Shown here piece by piece: positions 16,952-25,460 of a DNA stretch of 64,000 bases (positions are counted from its first letter, which is position 1; each line of letters opens with the position of its first letter). Source of the stretch: Phycisphaerae bacterium. Its GTDB lineage: Bacteria; Planctomycetota; Phycisphaerae; Phycisphaerales; UBA1924. The notes under the pieces are model-generated. The model was not told the origin of the DNA. It worked only from the letters and a program-made list of their open reading frames with translations, and did no database searches. The DNA is taken from positions 1,358,024 to 1,422,023 of the forward strand of contig JAUILU010000001.1 in NCBI GenBank assembly GCA_030432905.1, read 5' to 3'. Both the position numbers and the translations under genes were made by a program.

Positions 16952-18247
16952 TTAGCCGCCGTTGCCGCGGATGTATCGTTCCTCGGCCTTGCGCCTGGCT
17001 TTGACACCCGGATCGACGCGGAGCAGGTGGTCGATCGCCTGCTGGACCTCGCCCCACTCCGTCCAGAGCGCCGAGCGCCTGACTCGACCGTCGGAGCTGA
17101 CCACAATCACTCGCCCGAAAGTATCGGTGTTGTTTCGGCCTCCACGCCTCTGGCCAACCGATGGCATCGGGCTGCCCTGGATCGCTAGCAGCGACTGGGT
17201 GAGCTTGCGATTGCCGAGCGAATCTTTCATGCCCTGCTGCGTAATGGGGATGTCGAGGAATTCATCGACGATGAGGCCCCCGCCGTTCCTGCCACGCCTC
17301 TGGCTCGCTTCATTCGGGATCATGAATCCCATGACCGCGATGTCCCGTCCCTGCCGCTTGTGGATGTCTTCCATCCGGATCATCAGGTCGTTGACGACAT
17401 CGCGGTCGGCGGGATGCCAGACGTACGCGACGGTGATCTTGCCCGCGGTCTCGGGCTTGCCGTTGAGCCACTCGCCATCGGGCACCGCGAACGGCGGCGT
17501 CAATTCCGCGATACTCGACGCCTCTTCCAAGAGAGCGGTGCTGTGCTTGGGCCAGTTCGTCTTCGCGTAGTCCTCGGCGGATGGCGGTGTGAACGGGATC
17601 TTCGGCAGGTTATCAAGCGACGCGTCCTGATTGATCGCGCCCGATCGGCGCGCCTCAGCGCGTGCCTGCGCCCGCTGCGCAGCGAGAGCCGACTGCGCGT
17701 TGGCCGCGACCGAGGCATCCTCGCCGGCCACGATCTCGACGGCGCGCGTCACCGAATCGGTCGCGATGTCCGCAAAGCGGAGGTTGCCCGAGCGATCGAT
17801 CACGTACACGTCCGGGTCTTGATCGACCATGAACTCGGTGCGGATCAGGCTGTCGGTGTCGCGGACGATCGGGAAGCCGAGCTTGCGCTTCTCGGTGAAG
17901 GCGATGGCTTCATCCCAGCCGTCGGCGTCGTGCACACCGATCACGACGAGGTCGCTGTGCTGCGACTTGAGTTTCTTGGCGAGCATCGCCGCGGAATGTG
18001 ACTGGCGGTACCACTCGGAGAACGAGAACACGAGCACGGGCTTGCCGCTGAGATCTGCAGCGGTTGGTTTCTCGCCGAACCACTCGGACGCGTTCAAGAT
18101 CGCGTCGATCGGTGCCGGGTTAAAGACCATCTTGTCGAGCGCGAACCGTCGCTGGCCGACACCCTCGTTTCGGACATCCTGGGCCTGTGCGAGCCCAACC
18201 AGGCCGGCCGCCGAGACTGTCAGAATCGCCTTGCTCATCAATCGCAT
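16952..18247 (-). CDS. Exported thioredoxin-fold protein without cysteines
   Basis: The 431-residue product has a signal peptide (about 1-23, ending GLAQAQ) and what look like two thioredoxin/TlpA-like halves. The first runs from LSGKPVLVFSFSEWYRQS to QDPDVYVIDRSGNLRF; the second runs from KITVAYVWHPADRDVV to TFGRVIVVSSDGRVR. The position of the usual CxxC is occupied by EWYRQS-type residues, and I find no cysteine anywhere in the protein, so disulfide chemistry is excluded. It may be a binding or scaffold protein of the envelope. ATG at 18247 or 18238 are both plausible starts. Confidence 0.6.
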   Translation of the reverse strand: MRLMSKAILTVSAAGLVGLAQAQDVRNEGVGQRRFALDKMVFNPAPIDAILNASEWFGEKPTAADLSGKPVLVFSFSEWYRQSHSAAMLAKKLKSQHSDLVVIGVHDADGWDEAIAFTEKRKLGFPIVRDTDSLIRTEFMVDQDPDVYVIDRSGNLRFADIATDSVTRAVEIVAGEDASVAANAQSALAAQRAQARAEARRSGAINQDASLDNLPKIPFTPPSAEDYAKTNWPKHSTALLEEASSIAELTPPFAVPDGEWLNGKPETAGKITVAYVWHPADRDVVNDLMIRMEDIHKRQGRDIAVMGFMIPNEASQRRGRNGGGLIVDEFLDIPITQQGMKDSLGNRKLTQSLLAIQGSPMPSVGQRRGGRNNTDTFGRVIVVSSDGRVRRSALWTEWGEVQQAIDHLLRVDPGVKARRKAEERYIRGNGG

Positions 18248-18342
18248 CGCCGTCACTCCAAACGCATTGCATAGCCCCGGGGATTTGCCGGGGGTTCTCA
18301 TCGTTACTCTACTGTATGTAGACGCAGCGGTTGAGGTTCGGT

Positions 18343-19206
18343 TCACTCCAAACCGGGCAATCGCATGCCTGCGAGCGCGATGGCGGCCGCTGTGACGACG
18401 TTCAGGCTGTCCACGCCGGGCGACATAGGGATCCGCACCCTGACATCCGCCGATAACGAAGCCGATTCCGAAAGCCCGGGGCCCTCGGCGCCCAACATCA
18501 GCGCCGGCTTCTTGATCTCACCCAATTCCCCGAGGCCCACCGAATCTGCGGCAGTCGAGAGCGCGACGGTTGTGAACCCAAGCCCGCCGAGCACGCCGAG
18601 CCCCGCAGGCCAATCCGCGATCCTCGAGTACGGCACCCTCAGCGCGTGGCCCATCGAAACCCGGATCGACTTGCGATACAGCGGATCGCAGCTCTTCGGG
18701 TCGAGCAAAACCGGGCAAGCAGGAACGCCTGAACCGCTCACCCCCCCAAGCGCGGCAGCAACCCGCATCACCCCACCAACATTGTCGTGGTTCGACAACC
18801 CCTCGAGCACGATGCACCCGCTTGCTTTCCCGAGCAGCGCCTGGATCGGCGGGTCAGGCAGCCTGACGCCCGAAGCGAGAACGCCGCGGTGGATCGGGAA
18901 GCCGACGATCTCGTCCATGAGCTCCTGACCCGCGAGATACACCGGGACCGAAGCGGGCAGCAGCGCCGCCAGCTCATCGGCGACCGCACGTCTGCTTTGG
19001 CTTATCAGAAGCGAGCGAACCGCGAATCGGCCCTCTTCGATCATCAGCCGAACGACCTTGTCACCCTCGGCGATGAACACCCCATCCGGCGCACCCGGCA
19101 AAGGCCGAGATAGCCTGTTTTCGCGTAACTGCCGGTACTCGATCAGCCGATCATCATCCGGAGAGACCGGTTCTTCGAGCGGGATGATGTTCGTTGTGGT
19201 ATTCAC
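18343..19206 (-). CDS. TrmH/SpoU-family RNA 2'-O-methyltransferase
   Basis: The 287-residue protein has an N-terminal substrate-binding domain (FIAEGDKVVRLMIEEG) and a C-terminal SPOUT domain. The latter has the NHDNVGGVMRVAAALG loop, DPLYRKSIRVSMGHAL, LMLGAEGPGLS and RIPMSPGVDSLNV. It probably methylates a ribose in rRNA or tRNA; the exact target is unknown. It is divergent from uppP, with 66 bp between the starts. Confidence 0.87.
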   Translation of the reverse strand: MNTTTNIIPLEEPVSPDDDRLIEYRQLRENRLSRPLPGAPDGVFIAEGDKVVRLMIEEGRFAVRSLLISQSRRAVADELAALLPASVPVYLAGQELMDEIVGFPIHRGVLASGVRLPDPPIQALLGKASGCIVLEGLSNHDNVGGVMRVAAALGGVSGSGVPACPVLLDPKSCDPLYRKSIRVSMGHALRVPYSRIADWPAGLGVLGGLGFTTVALSTAADSVGLGELGEIKKPALMLGAEGPGLSESASLSADVRVRIPMSPGVDSLNVVTAAAIALAGMRLPGLE

Positions 19207-19272
19207 GGCGGGTTCATACTAAGGCCAACGTTTGGGCGCTACTGATCTCTCCCGGAAGGAACACAGACCGAC

Positions 19273-20199
19273 GTGGAATGGTGGCAGGCAGCAATACTGG
19301 GACTCGTCGAGGGTGTGACGGAATACCTCCCGGTGTCGTCCACTGGCCACCTGATTATCGCGTCGTCGCTGCTCGGACTCGAAGACGCCTCGCTCAAACG
19401 ATCGGTAGACGCGTTCAACATCGTCATTCAGGGCGGCGCGATCCTCGCGGTGCTCGGGCTGTACTGGAAACGAGTCGCGCAGATGACCCTGGGCCTGCTC
19501 GGCAAAGACCCGGCGGGGCTTCGTCTCGCGATCCGGCTCATCATCGCGTTCCTGCCCGCGGCGATCCTCGGCGTGCTGCTCAACGACTTTATCGAAGAAC
19601 GCCTCTTCTTCACAGGCCCGGTCCTCACAGCGCTCGCGCTCGGCGGGGTGTACATGATCGCCATCGACCGCTGGCGCATGAAGAAGCTCCGCGCCAAACG
19701 CGACGAGGGCGAAGAAGACGACGGCCCAGACCTCGACTCCATGACCCTCAAGTCCGCGCTCATCATCGGGCTGATCCAGTGCATCGCGATGTGGCCCGGC
19801 ACAAGCCGATCCATGATGACGATCACCGCGGGCGTGATGACAGGTCTCAAACCTAGACATGCAGCGGAATTCAGCTTCCTGCTCGGCCTGCCCACACTGG
19901 GCGGCGCGTGCGTGTGGAAACTGCGCAGCAACATCGTCGAATCGCAGGAACAGAACCTGCCAAACATGTTCGAGGTGTTCGGCGCGACGACATTCGTCAT
20001 CGGGCTCGCTGTCGCCACGATCAGCGCGGTGGTCGCGGTCCGCTGGCTCGTCGGCTTCCTCAACAAGCACGGCCTCGAAGCCTTCGGCTGGTACCGGATC
20101 GTGCTGGCCGCGGTGCTTGGTGGGTTGATCTGGGCGGGCTTTGTGACCGTGGGCACCTCAGCGCCCGCCGACGCAGCACCTGTCACTCAGACCGAGTGA
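19273..20199 (+). CDS. uppP: Undecaprenyl-diphosphatase UppP (BacA)
   Basis: UppP dephosphorylates undecaprenyl diphosphate, recycling the lipid carrier for peptidoglycan and other polymers. The 308-residue multi-spanning protein has both signature regions: EGVTEYLPVSSTGHL (about 13-27) and MWPGTSRSMMT. A charged insertion (about 137-157, DEGEEDDGPDLD) between membrane segments is unusual for the family. The start codon is GTG at 19273, preceded by GGAAGGAAC. Confidence 0.94.
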   Translation: MEWWQAAILGLVEGVTEYLPVSSTGHLIIASSLLGLEDASLKRSVDAFNIVIQGGAILAVLGLYWKRVAQMTLGLLGKDPAGLRLAIRLIIAFLPAAILGVLLNDFIEERLFFTGPVLTALALGGVYMIAIDRWRMKKLRAKRDEGEEDDGPDLDSMTLKSALIIGLIQCIAMWPGTSRSMMTITAGVMTGLKPRHAAEFSFLLGLPTLGGACVWKLRSNIVESQEQNLPNMFEVFGATTFVIGLAVATISAVVAVRWLVGFLNKHGLEAFGWYRIVLAAVLGGLIWAGFVTVGTSAPADAAPVTQTE

Positions 20200-20212
20200 A
20201 TCGAACCGGTCT

Positions 20213-21229
20213 TTACGCCGCGATGCTGACGACGGTGCGGATCTGTTCCGGCTCGCCCGCGGCGCGGAGCAAGCCCACGCCCTCGTCGAGCCTGGCGCGC
20301 CTTGTCACCAAGGGCACAAGATCGACAAGCCCCGATGCGATCGCCTCCAGCCCCTCGCCGATCCGGCCTGAACGCGCACCGAGCACGCGCATTTCGTCGC
20401 GGATCACCTGTTCGAGATGATCCCCGAGCGAGAAGTCCAGCCCCTGCACATGAACCGCGGGCCCTTGCAACACGAGCGAACCTCTCGGGCGGAGCATGCC
20501 GAGCGCCGTGCGCACCGCGTCGGTGCCGGTCAGGCTCGGGCCGACCTCGGGCTCGAGACAGACCACAACAACGTCCTGATCGGCGCGCAGGCCGGGCTCA
20601 GAGATATGCCGGTGCCTGATCTGCCAGCGTTCGCACAGCCCGAAGCGTTCTTCGCGCGCGCCGACGAGCCGGACCGAGGCGTTTCGTTTGGCAAGGACCT
20701 GCGCCGCGAGCAGTGCCGCGGCTCCGTCGCCGAGCACCGTGACGTATGTCTGCTTCTCGACCGGCGCCATGTGCGCCACATGGACCGCGTCCGCGACCGC
20801 GGGCGCGAGCACCGCGAGTTGCGGGTCGATGTCGGCGCGGACTTCTGTCAGGTTGCGGAGCGGGAGAACGATGTAGTCGGCGAGCGAGCCGTCGTGATGG
20901 CTCAACCCGATGACCTTGCGGTTTCGGCAGTGGACACTGAGCCCTTTTTTGCAGAGGTCGCACGAGCCGCAAGCGACATCGGGCGAGGCGACAACGCGTT
21001 TGCCGAGCATGTGCGACTTTGAAACCCGGCTGCCGAGTTTCTCGACCGTGCCGACGAGTTCGTGACCGATCACGCCTGAGTGATCGATCCGGCCCGCGAC
21101 CGCTGCGAGTTCCATGGGCGAGAGGCCGGCGTGCTCGACGCGCACCAACGCCTCGGTCGGGCCGACCTCGGGTAGCGCGTGGGTCGTGATCAGTCTTGGC
21201 CCGTCGGTATCAGTTACCAGTGCTCGCAC
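20213..21229 (-). CDS. Zinc-type MDR dehydrogenase (alcohol dehydrogenase-like)
   Basis: The 338-residue protein is a medium-chain dehydrogenase. GVIGHELVG (H56, E57) and the structural zinc cysteines C87, C90, C93 and C101 are visible, followed by the Rossmann region VTVLGDGAAALLAAQVLAKR. The first catalytic zinc ligand, normally cysteine around residue 37, is serine here (AGLSPMEL), so the catalytic site is atypical. The start is probably GTG at 21229 (VRALVTD); the frame is open 54 bp further. Substrate unknown. Confidence 0.78.
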   Translation of the reverse strand: MRALVTDTDGPRLITTHALPEVGPTEALVRVEHAGLSPMELAAVAGRIDHSGVIGHELVGTVEKLGSRVSKSHMLGKRVVASPDVACGSCDLCKKGLSVHCRNRKVIGLSHHDGSLADYIVLPLRNLTEVRADIDPQLAVLAPAVADAVHVAHMAPVEKQTYVTVLGDGAAALLAAQVLAKRNASVRLVGAREERFGLCERWQIRHRHISEPGLRADQDVVVVCLEPEVGPSLTGTDAVRTALGMLRPRGSLVLQGPAVHVQGLDFSLGDHLEQVIRDEMRVLGARSGRIGEGLEAIASGLVDLVPLVTRRARLDEGVGLLRAAGEPEQIRTVVSIAA

Positions 21230-21354
21230 AGCCGCTCCTTTATCCGGACCAAACGCGGTGCGCGTTCTATCCGTAAGGAGCATTCGACCAGATCACACAA
21301 GCGGGTCCGCCCGGCTGGCGAGGCCGCGATTTCCGCGCCCGTTTGTGACGGTTG

Positions 21355-22167
21355 TCACTCTTGTCGCGGCATCCCGATCGGCTCGGCCTTGGGCTCGTTG
21401 GGTGCCTGCGGCATCACGGGCAGGTACTCGATCCACTTCTTGTCCCGCTCGAAGTACGGGTACGTGTACGTCACCTGCTGAACGAACGGGTCCTCGGATT
21501 CAGCGATGAACTCGAGCCACGCCCGCTGATCAAGGCCGAAGTCCTGACCCGTCAGAAACTGCAGCGCCTCGAGCGCGCTCCGATTCACCGCCAACGACTG
21601 GTCCCGGATCGACGCAGCCAGCGACGCCAGCACGCGAGGCTCGGGGTACTGCCCGAGCGCGTGCGCGCACATCGCGCGGACCTCGCGGCTCTCTTCCACA
21701 TCCTGATCGAGTCTCGCGATCAGGGGCGCGACGGCGTCGGTGCTGTGGATCCGCTGGAGCGCGCGGGCGGCTTCGAGCCGAACAAGCACTTCCTCGTCTT
21801 CGAGCGCTCCGAGAATGAGCGGGATCTGCGCCGGGCCGCCGTGGTGGGCAAGCCCGCGGGCGGCTGCCGACCGGACCGCGGCGTCCTCGTCCTGCAGATT
21901 GTCCTCAAAGAGCTTGAGGTAGATGTCCTCACCCGCAAACGGGGCGTTGGCAAGCAGCAGCGTGCCCTGGTATCGGCGGTCGTTGTTGGTGGTGTCGAGC
22001 GCCCAAGCCGTTGCCTCCTCAGGAGATGGGCGCACGAACAGGTCGAGGATGCCCGTCGCGTTCGGGTTGGTCTGGTAGCCCATGTCCTCCATGAACGCGC
22101 AACCGCCCTGAAACAGGGTCACGAGCACGAGAGCGGGCAAAATGGCAGAGCATCGGGATGATCTCAT
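21355..22167 (-). CDS. HEAT-repeat lipoprotein
   Basis: A 270-residue protein with a lipobox (LFQGGC, cysteine near 23) and HEAT/Armadillo-type helical repeats between about 85 and 200 (DEDAAVRSAAARGLAHHG, DEEVLVRLEAARALQRI, SREVRAMCAHALGQY). It probably mediates protein contacts in the periplasm. It ends with a Tyr-rich segment and PKAEPIGMPRQE. Divergent from the next gene, with 44 bp between start codons. Confidence 0.72.
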   Translation of the reverse strand: MRSSRCSAILPALVLVTLFQGGCAFMEDMGYQTNPNATGILDLFVRPSPEEATAWALDTTNNDRRYQGTLLLANAPFAGEDIYLKLFEDNLQDEDAAVRSAAARGLAHHGGPAQIPLILGALEDEEVLVRLEAARALQRIHSTDAVAPLIARLDQDVEESREVRAMCAHALGQYPEPRVLASLAASIRDQSLAVNRSALEALQFLTGQDFGLDQRAWLEFIAESEDPFVQQVTYTYPYFERDKKWIEYLPVMPQAPNEPKAEPIGMPRQE

Positions 22168-22211
22168 TGCAGGAGTATACGGAGCCGATCGGCCGGCTTT
22201 AGAATGAGGGC

Positions 22212-22973
22212 ATGAGATGGATCGTTCTTGCTGTTCTGGGTTCGTTGATGGTCGGCTGCTCTGCCAAGCACGAGCTGTCCGCGGACGCGCCCGCCAAGGG
22301 GCTCGAACTGGGTGTCATGCTCCCCGCCGAGGGCATGCTCTCGGCTGAGCTGCTCTACTCGGACGACCCGATCGTCGCGCGCTACCAGCGGTTTCAGGGC
22401 GGCTCGTCCAAGCCCGCGACGCGCCGAACCGAGATGCGGGTCGCCACGACCGAAGAGGGCTGGCGCGTCACGTGGTGGCACATGCCAAGGCGCTCGACGG
22501 GCAAGCCGACCTTCATGCACGCGCTCGCGCTGCAGCGCGGCGGTGACGGCTCTGTCCTCGCCTCCAGCGGCTTCGGCAAGGACAAGAAACACACCATCGT
22601 CTTCGACCCGCCCGTTCGCGTCTCGCCCGCACTCATGGAATCGGGCGACAAGATCAGCACCGATTTCCAAGCCCGCTACGTCAGAGCCGACGGCGAGCAG
22701 AAAGGCACTGGCCCCTCACGCACGTGGACCGAGTACGCCGGCCGCCAGCGCATCGCAACGCCCATGGGCCCATTCGACGCGGACGTGGTGCTGACCTCAT
22801 GGGAGATCGACTTCGGCGTCGGCAAGCTCAAACGCGACACCCGGACGTGGATCGCGACTGTCCTGCCCGGCAGGACAACGATCGTCGCGCAGGACATCTA
22901 CACAGAATCAGACTTCCTCTGGTGGACCGGAAAATCAAGGCTGCGCCTCGCGATCGAGGCGATCGTCCGCTGA
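22212..22973 (+). CDS. Putative lipoprotein of unknown function
   Basis: The 253 residues start with MRWIVLAVLGSLMVGC, a clear lipobox, followed by a beta-rich domain with many Thr/Arg/Trp residues (VTWWHMPRRS, TWTEYAGRQRIATPMG, DFLWWTGKSRLRLAIE). No family recognised. It ends 5 bp before the convergent coiled-coil gene. Confidence 0.6.
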   Translation: MRWIVLAVLGSLMVGCSAKHELSADAPAKGLELGVMLPAEGMLSAELLYSDDPIVARYQRFQGGSSKPATRRTEMRVATTEEGWRVTWWHMPRRSTGKPTFMHALALQRGGDGSVLASSGFGKDKKHTIVFDPPVRVSPALMESGDKISTDFQARYVRADGEQKGTGPSRTWTEYAGRQRIATPMGPFDADVVLTSWEIDFGVGKLKRDTRTWIATVLPGRTTIVAQDIYTESDFLWWTGKSRLRLAIEAIVR

Positions 22974-22978
22974 GCCGA

Positions 22979-23572
22979 TCAGCTCAGGTGATCTTCACGC
23001 ATGGCGACCGGCGGGCCGAGGATCTCGGTCATGACGATCGCCTTGCGGAGCGACTCCCTATCGAGACTCCCGATCAACGCGGCGTTAGGTCCGCGTGAGC
23101 CACCGACCGGCGCGAGCGGCCTGCTCGGGGCTGTGGGCCTGTTCGACAGTTTCGCAGCCGCGGCGGCGCGTTTGGCTTGCTCGGCTCTGATGTTTGCCGA
23201 GGGAACCGGCGCGGGTGTTGGTGATTCTTCTCCGGATGCTCGCTGTTTGGCCCGGCGGGCGGCCTCGGCTCGCTCCTGTGCTGCACGACGGCGCGCCTCG
23301 GCCTGCATCTCGCGCTGGCGGATCATCTCTTCCTGCTGCTGGCGGAGCTGCTCGGCGAGGATCATCTGCTCAAGCTGATCGGGCGTCGGCCCGGATTCTT
23401 CGTCCGGTTCTTCGCGGCCCGTGCGGTAGCTCTCCTCTTCGCGCCGACGCCGCTGCATCTCGAGATCACGCTTCTGCTTTTGCGCGATCATCCATTGCCC
23501 GATCTTGCCGATAACCGGGCCGGCCAAGACGAGGACGAAGATCAGGATCTGGATGAGGTTGCTGTTGGGCAT
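22979..23572 (-). CDS. Membrane-anchored coiled-coil protein with C-terminal TEILGPP motif
   Basis: The 197-residue protein has an N-terminal membrane segment (about 7-22), a long charged Arg/Glu/Gln helix (about 32-112) and a Pro/Ala linker. It ends in SLRKAIVMTEILGPPVAMRE. As far as I recall, this kind of (S/T)EILGPP tail on membrane-anchored coiled coils recurs in planctomycetes; its role is unknown. It starts 12 bp from... the ABC ATPase gene lies immediately upstream on the same strand direction (23585 is that gene's end), so the two could be co-transcribed. Confidence 0.6.
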   Translation of the reverse strand: MPNSNLIQILIFVLVLAGPVIGKIGQWMIAQKQKRDLEMQRRRREEESYRTGREEPDEESGPTPDQLEQMILAEQLRQQQEEMIRQREMQAEARRRAAQERAEAARRAKQRASGEESPTPAPVPSANIRAEQAKRAAAAAKLSNRPTAPSRPLAPVGGSRGPNAALIGSLDRESLRKAIVMTEILGPPVAMREDHLS

Positions 23573-23584
23573 CGCTTCCTTAGC

Positions 23585-24370
23585 TTATCGCCGATGCTCG
23601 GGCAAAAGCGCCAGGAGCTGCCCTTCTTGCTCGATCCTCTGGAAACCCACACCAAAGCCCGCTTCGAGGGTCTCATCGGTCAGAACCTCGCCCGGCAGGC
23701 CCTGCGAGAGCAGCGAGCCGTCATCAGCGAGCAGGACGACCTTGTCCGAGATCCGCGCCGAGAGGGCGAGCTCGTGCAGCACCACGATAACAAGCACGCC
23801 TTGGTTGGCGAGTTCGCCGATGATCTCGGTCACGAGCAACGCGTGCTTCGGATCCAGCGCCGACATCGGTTCGTCGGCGAGCAGCACGCGCGTGCAGCCG
23901 GCGGGCCTCTCGCCCATGAGCTGGCAGTACGCCCTTGCGAACGCGGCCCGTTGCCGCTGGCCCGCGCTCAACTGACCTACCGGACGATCGGCGAGGTGCG
24001 AAAGGTCGAGCCGATCGAGGGCCTGGTTCACGAACGCTGACGCGCCGCGCCGGCCCAGCGCGTGTCTGCTGAGCGCGACGTAGTCGGCAAGCATGTACTC
24101 GAAGGCGACCGCGGGCTGCTGGGGGACGAACGCGACCCGCATCGCCCGCTGGCTGGGCGTGAGCGACCGGGTTTCGAGGCCGTCGATGGTGAGCGACCCG
24201 GAGTCCGGCGCGACGAAACCGCCGATGAGCCGGAGGATGGTCGATTTGCCAGAGCCGTTGGGCCCGAGGAGTGAAACGACCTGCCCGGCGTCGGCCTCGA
24301 AGCCGATGTCGCGCAGCACAGGCCGATCCTGTCGGTAAGCGAAGCGGATTTGGCTGGCGCAGAGTCCCAC
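23585..24370 (-). CDS. ABC transporter ATP-binding protein (FecE/BtuD-like)
   Basis: The 261 residues contain a complete ABC ATPase: Walker A GPNGSGKST, Q-loop FVPQQPAVAFEYML, signature LSAGQRQR, Walker B VLLADEPMSALDP and the H-loop LHELALSA. The spacing and VPQQ/AF-EYMLADYV region resemble metal-chelate (siderophore, cobalamin) importers. No permease is adjacent. The BtuF-like binding protein at 28.7 kb is a possible partner. Confidence 0.88.
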   Translation of the reverse strand: MGLCASQIRFAYRQDRPVLRDIGFEADAGQVVSLLGPNGSGKSTILRLIGGFVAPDSGSLTIDGLETRSLTPSQRAMRVAFVPQQPAVAFEYMLADYVALSRHALGRRGASAFVNQALDRLDLSHLADRPVGQLSAGQRQRAAFARAYCQLMGERPAGCTRVLLADEPMSALDPKHALLVTEIIGELANQGVLVIVVLHELALSARISDKVVLLADDGSLLSQGLPGEVLTDETLEAGFGVGFQRIEQEGQLLALLPEHRR

Positions 24371-24464
24371 GGGCCGATTGTAGTGAGGCTGAAGAGTCCG
24401 CCACTGACCGCTACGATCAGTGCATGAGGGCCGGGATCAGGCCGACCAGAGAAACGGGGCATCG

Positions 24465-25454
24465 ATGAGCGAACAGAATCGGACAGTGGCGGTGGCCGGG
24501 GCAACCGGATTTGTGGGGCGTCACATCACCGCGGAGCTGCTTTCCCGCGGCTACGGGGTCCGGGCGCTGGTCCGCAACACGTCCAAGGCATCTGAGGTGT
24601 TCCGCGACGTCGAGGGCCGGGACCGGTTGACACCCGTGCAGGCCGACCGCGTGACCGCCGAGTCCGCTTCGCGTCTGGTCGAGGGCGCCGCCGCGTGCAT
24701 CAACTGCATCGGCATCATCCGCGAGCAGCAGGGCCAGCGTTTCGAGACGCTGCACGCGCGCGTGCCGGAACTGCTGACCAAGGCGTGCAACCAGCACGGC
24801 GTGGAACGGTTCGTCCAGATCTCAGCGCTCGGCGCCGACCCAGACGGCAGGGCCGAGTACCAGAAAACCAAACACGCCGGCGAGAGCGTGGTCCGCCGAA
24901 GCGGCATCGACTGGACCATCCTGCGACCAAGCCTCGTGCTCGGCACCGGCGGCGAGATGTCGGAGATGATGGTCGATTGGGCGCGCGGCAAGAGCCAGCC
25001 CTTCCTCTTCATGCCCTACTTCACACGCAGAGCCGACGGCCAGTGGAACCTGCTGCCTTCGGAAACCGTTGACCCCGCGATCGCGCCGATCCCCGTGACC
25101 GATCTTGCCAAAGCCGCGTGCGATGCGCTCGACAACGAGGACACGATCGGCGAGATCTTCAACTGCGTCGGCAGCGAAACCACGACCTGGCCCGAGATCC
25201 TCCGGTTCGTCCGTGACAATGCGGACAACACCAAGCCCAAAATCAACCCGGGCGGCATCCCCGCGCCCGCGGCGCACCTTGCGGCCACGGTCGCCAAGAC
25301 CGTCGGCATGGGCAGCCTGCTCCCTTATGACGCGGGCATGGCCTCGATGGCAAGCGAAGATTCCACAGCATCACTCGAAAAGTTTCAGGCACACTTCGGC
25401 TTCACGCCGGGAAGCTATCAAGGAGCGCTGCGCGAAGCAGTCGCCAATCTCTAA
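24465..25454 (+). CDS. NAD(P)-binding epimerase/complex I NDUFA9-like protein
   Basis: The 329-residue protein is an atypical short-chain dehydrogenase. It has the dinucleotide motif VAGATGFVGRH near the N-terminus, CINCIGIIREQQGQRFE, FVQISALGADPDG and YQKTKHAGESVVRRSG, with the region where the usual YxxxK occurs in SDRs conserved as Y-Q-K-T-K. This pattern matches NDUFA9-like proteins, which bind NAD(P)H and are often not part of complex I in bacteria. Start ATG 24465 follows a GGGG-containing site. It ends 6 bp before rnr. Confidence 0.78.
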   Translation: MSEQNRTVAVAGATGFVGRHITAELLSRGYGVRALVRNTSKASEVFRDVEGRDRLTPVQADRVTAESASRLVEGAAACINCIGIIREQQGQRFETLHARVPELLTKACNQHGVERFVQISALGADPDGRAEYQKTKHAGESVVRRSGIDWTILRPSLVLGTGGEMSEMMVDWARGKSQPFLFMPYFTRRADGQWNLLPSETVDPAIAPIPVTDLAKAACDALDNEDTIGEIFNCVGSETTTWPEILRFVRDNADNTKPKINPGGIPAPAAHLAATVAKTVGMGSLLPYDAGMASMASEDSTASLEKFQAHFGFTPGSYQGALREAVANL

Positions 25455-25460
25455 ATTCAC

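Noticed and set aside
18275..18293. CCCCGG...CCGGGG hairpin between the TrmH-type gene and the thioredoxin-like gene
   Set aside because: Only 6 bp of stem and no T-run on either strand; common by chance in GC-rich DNA.
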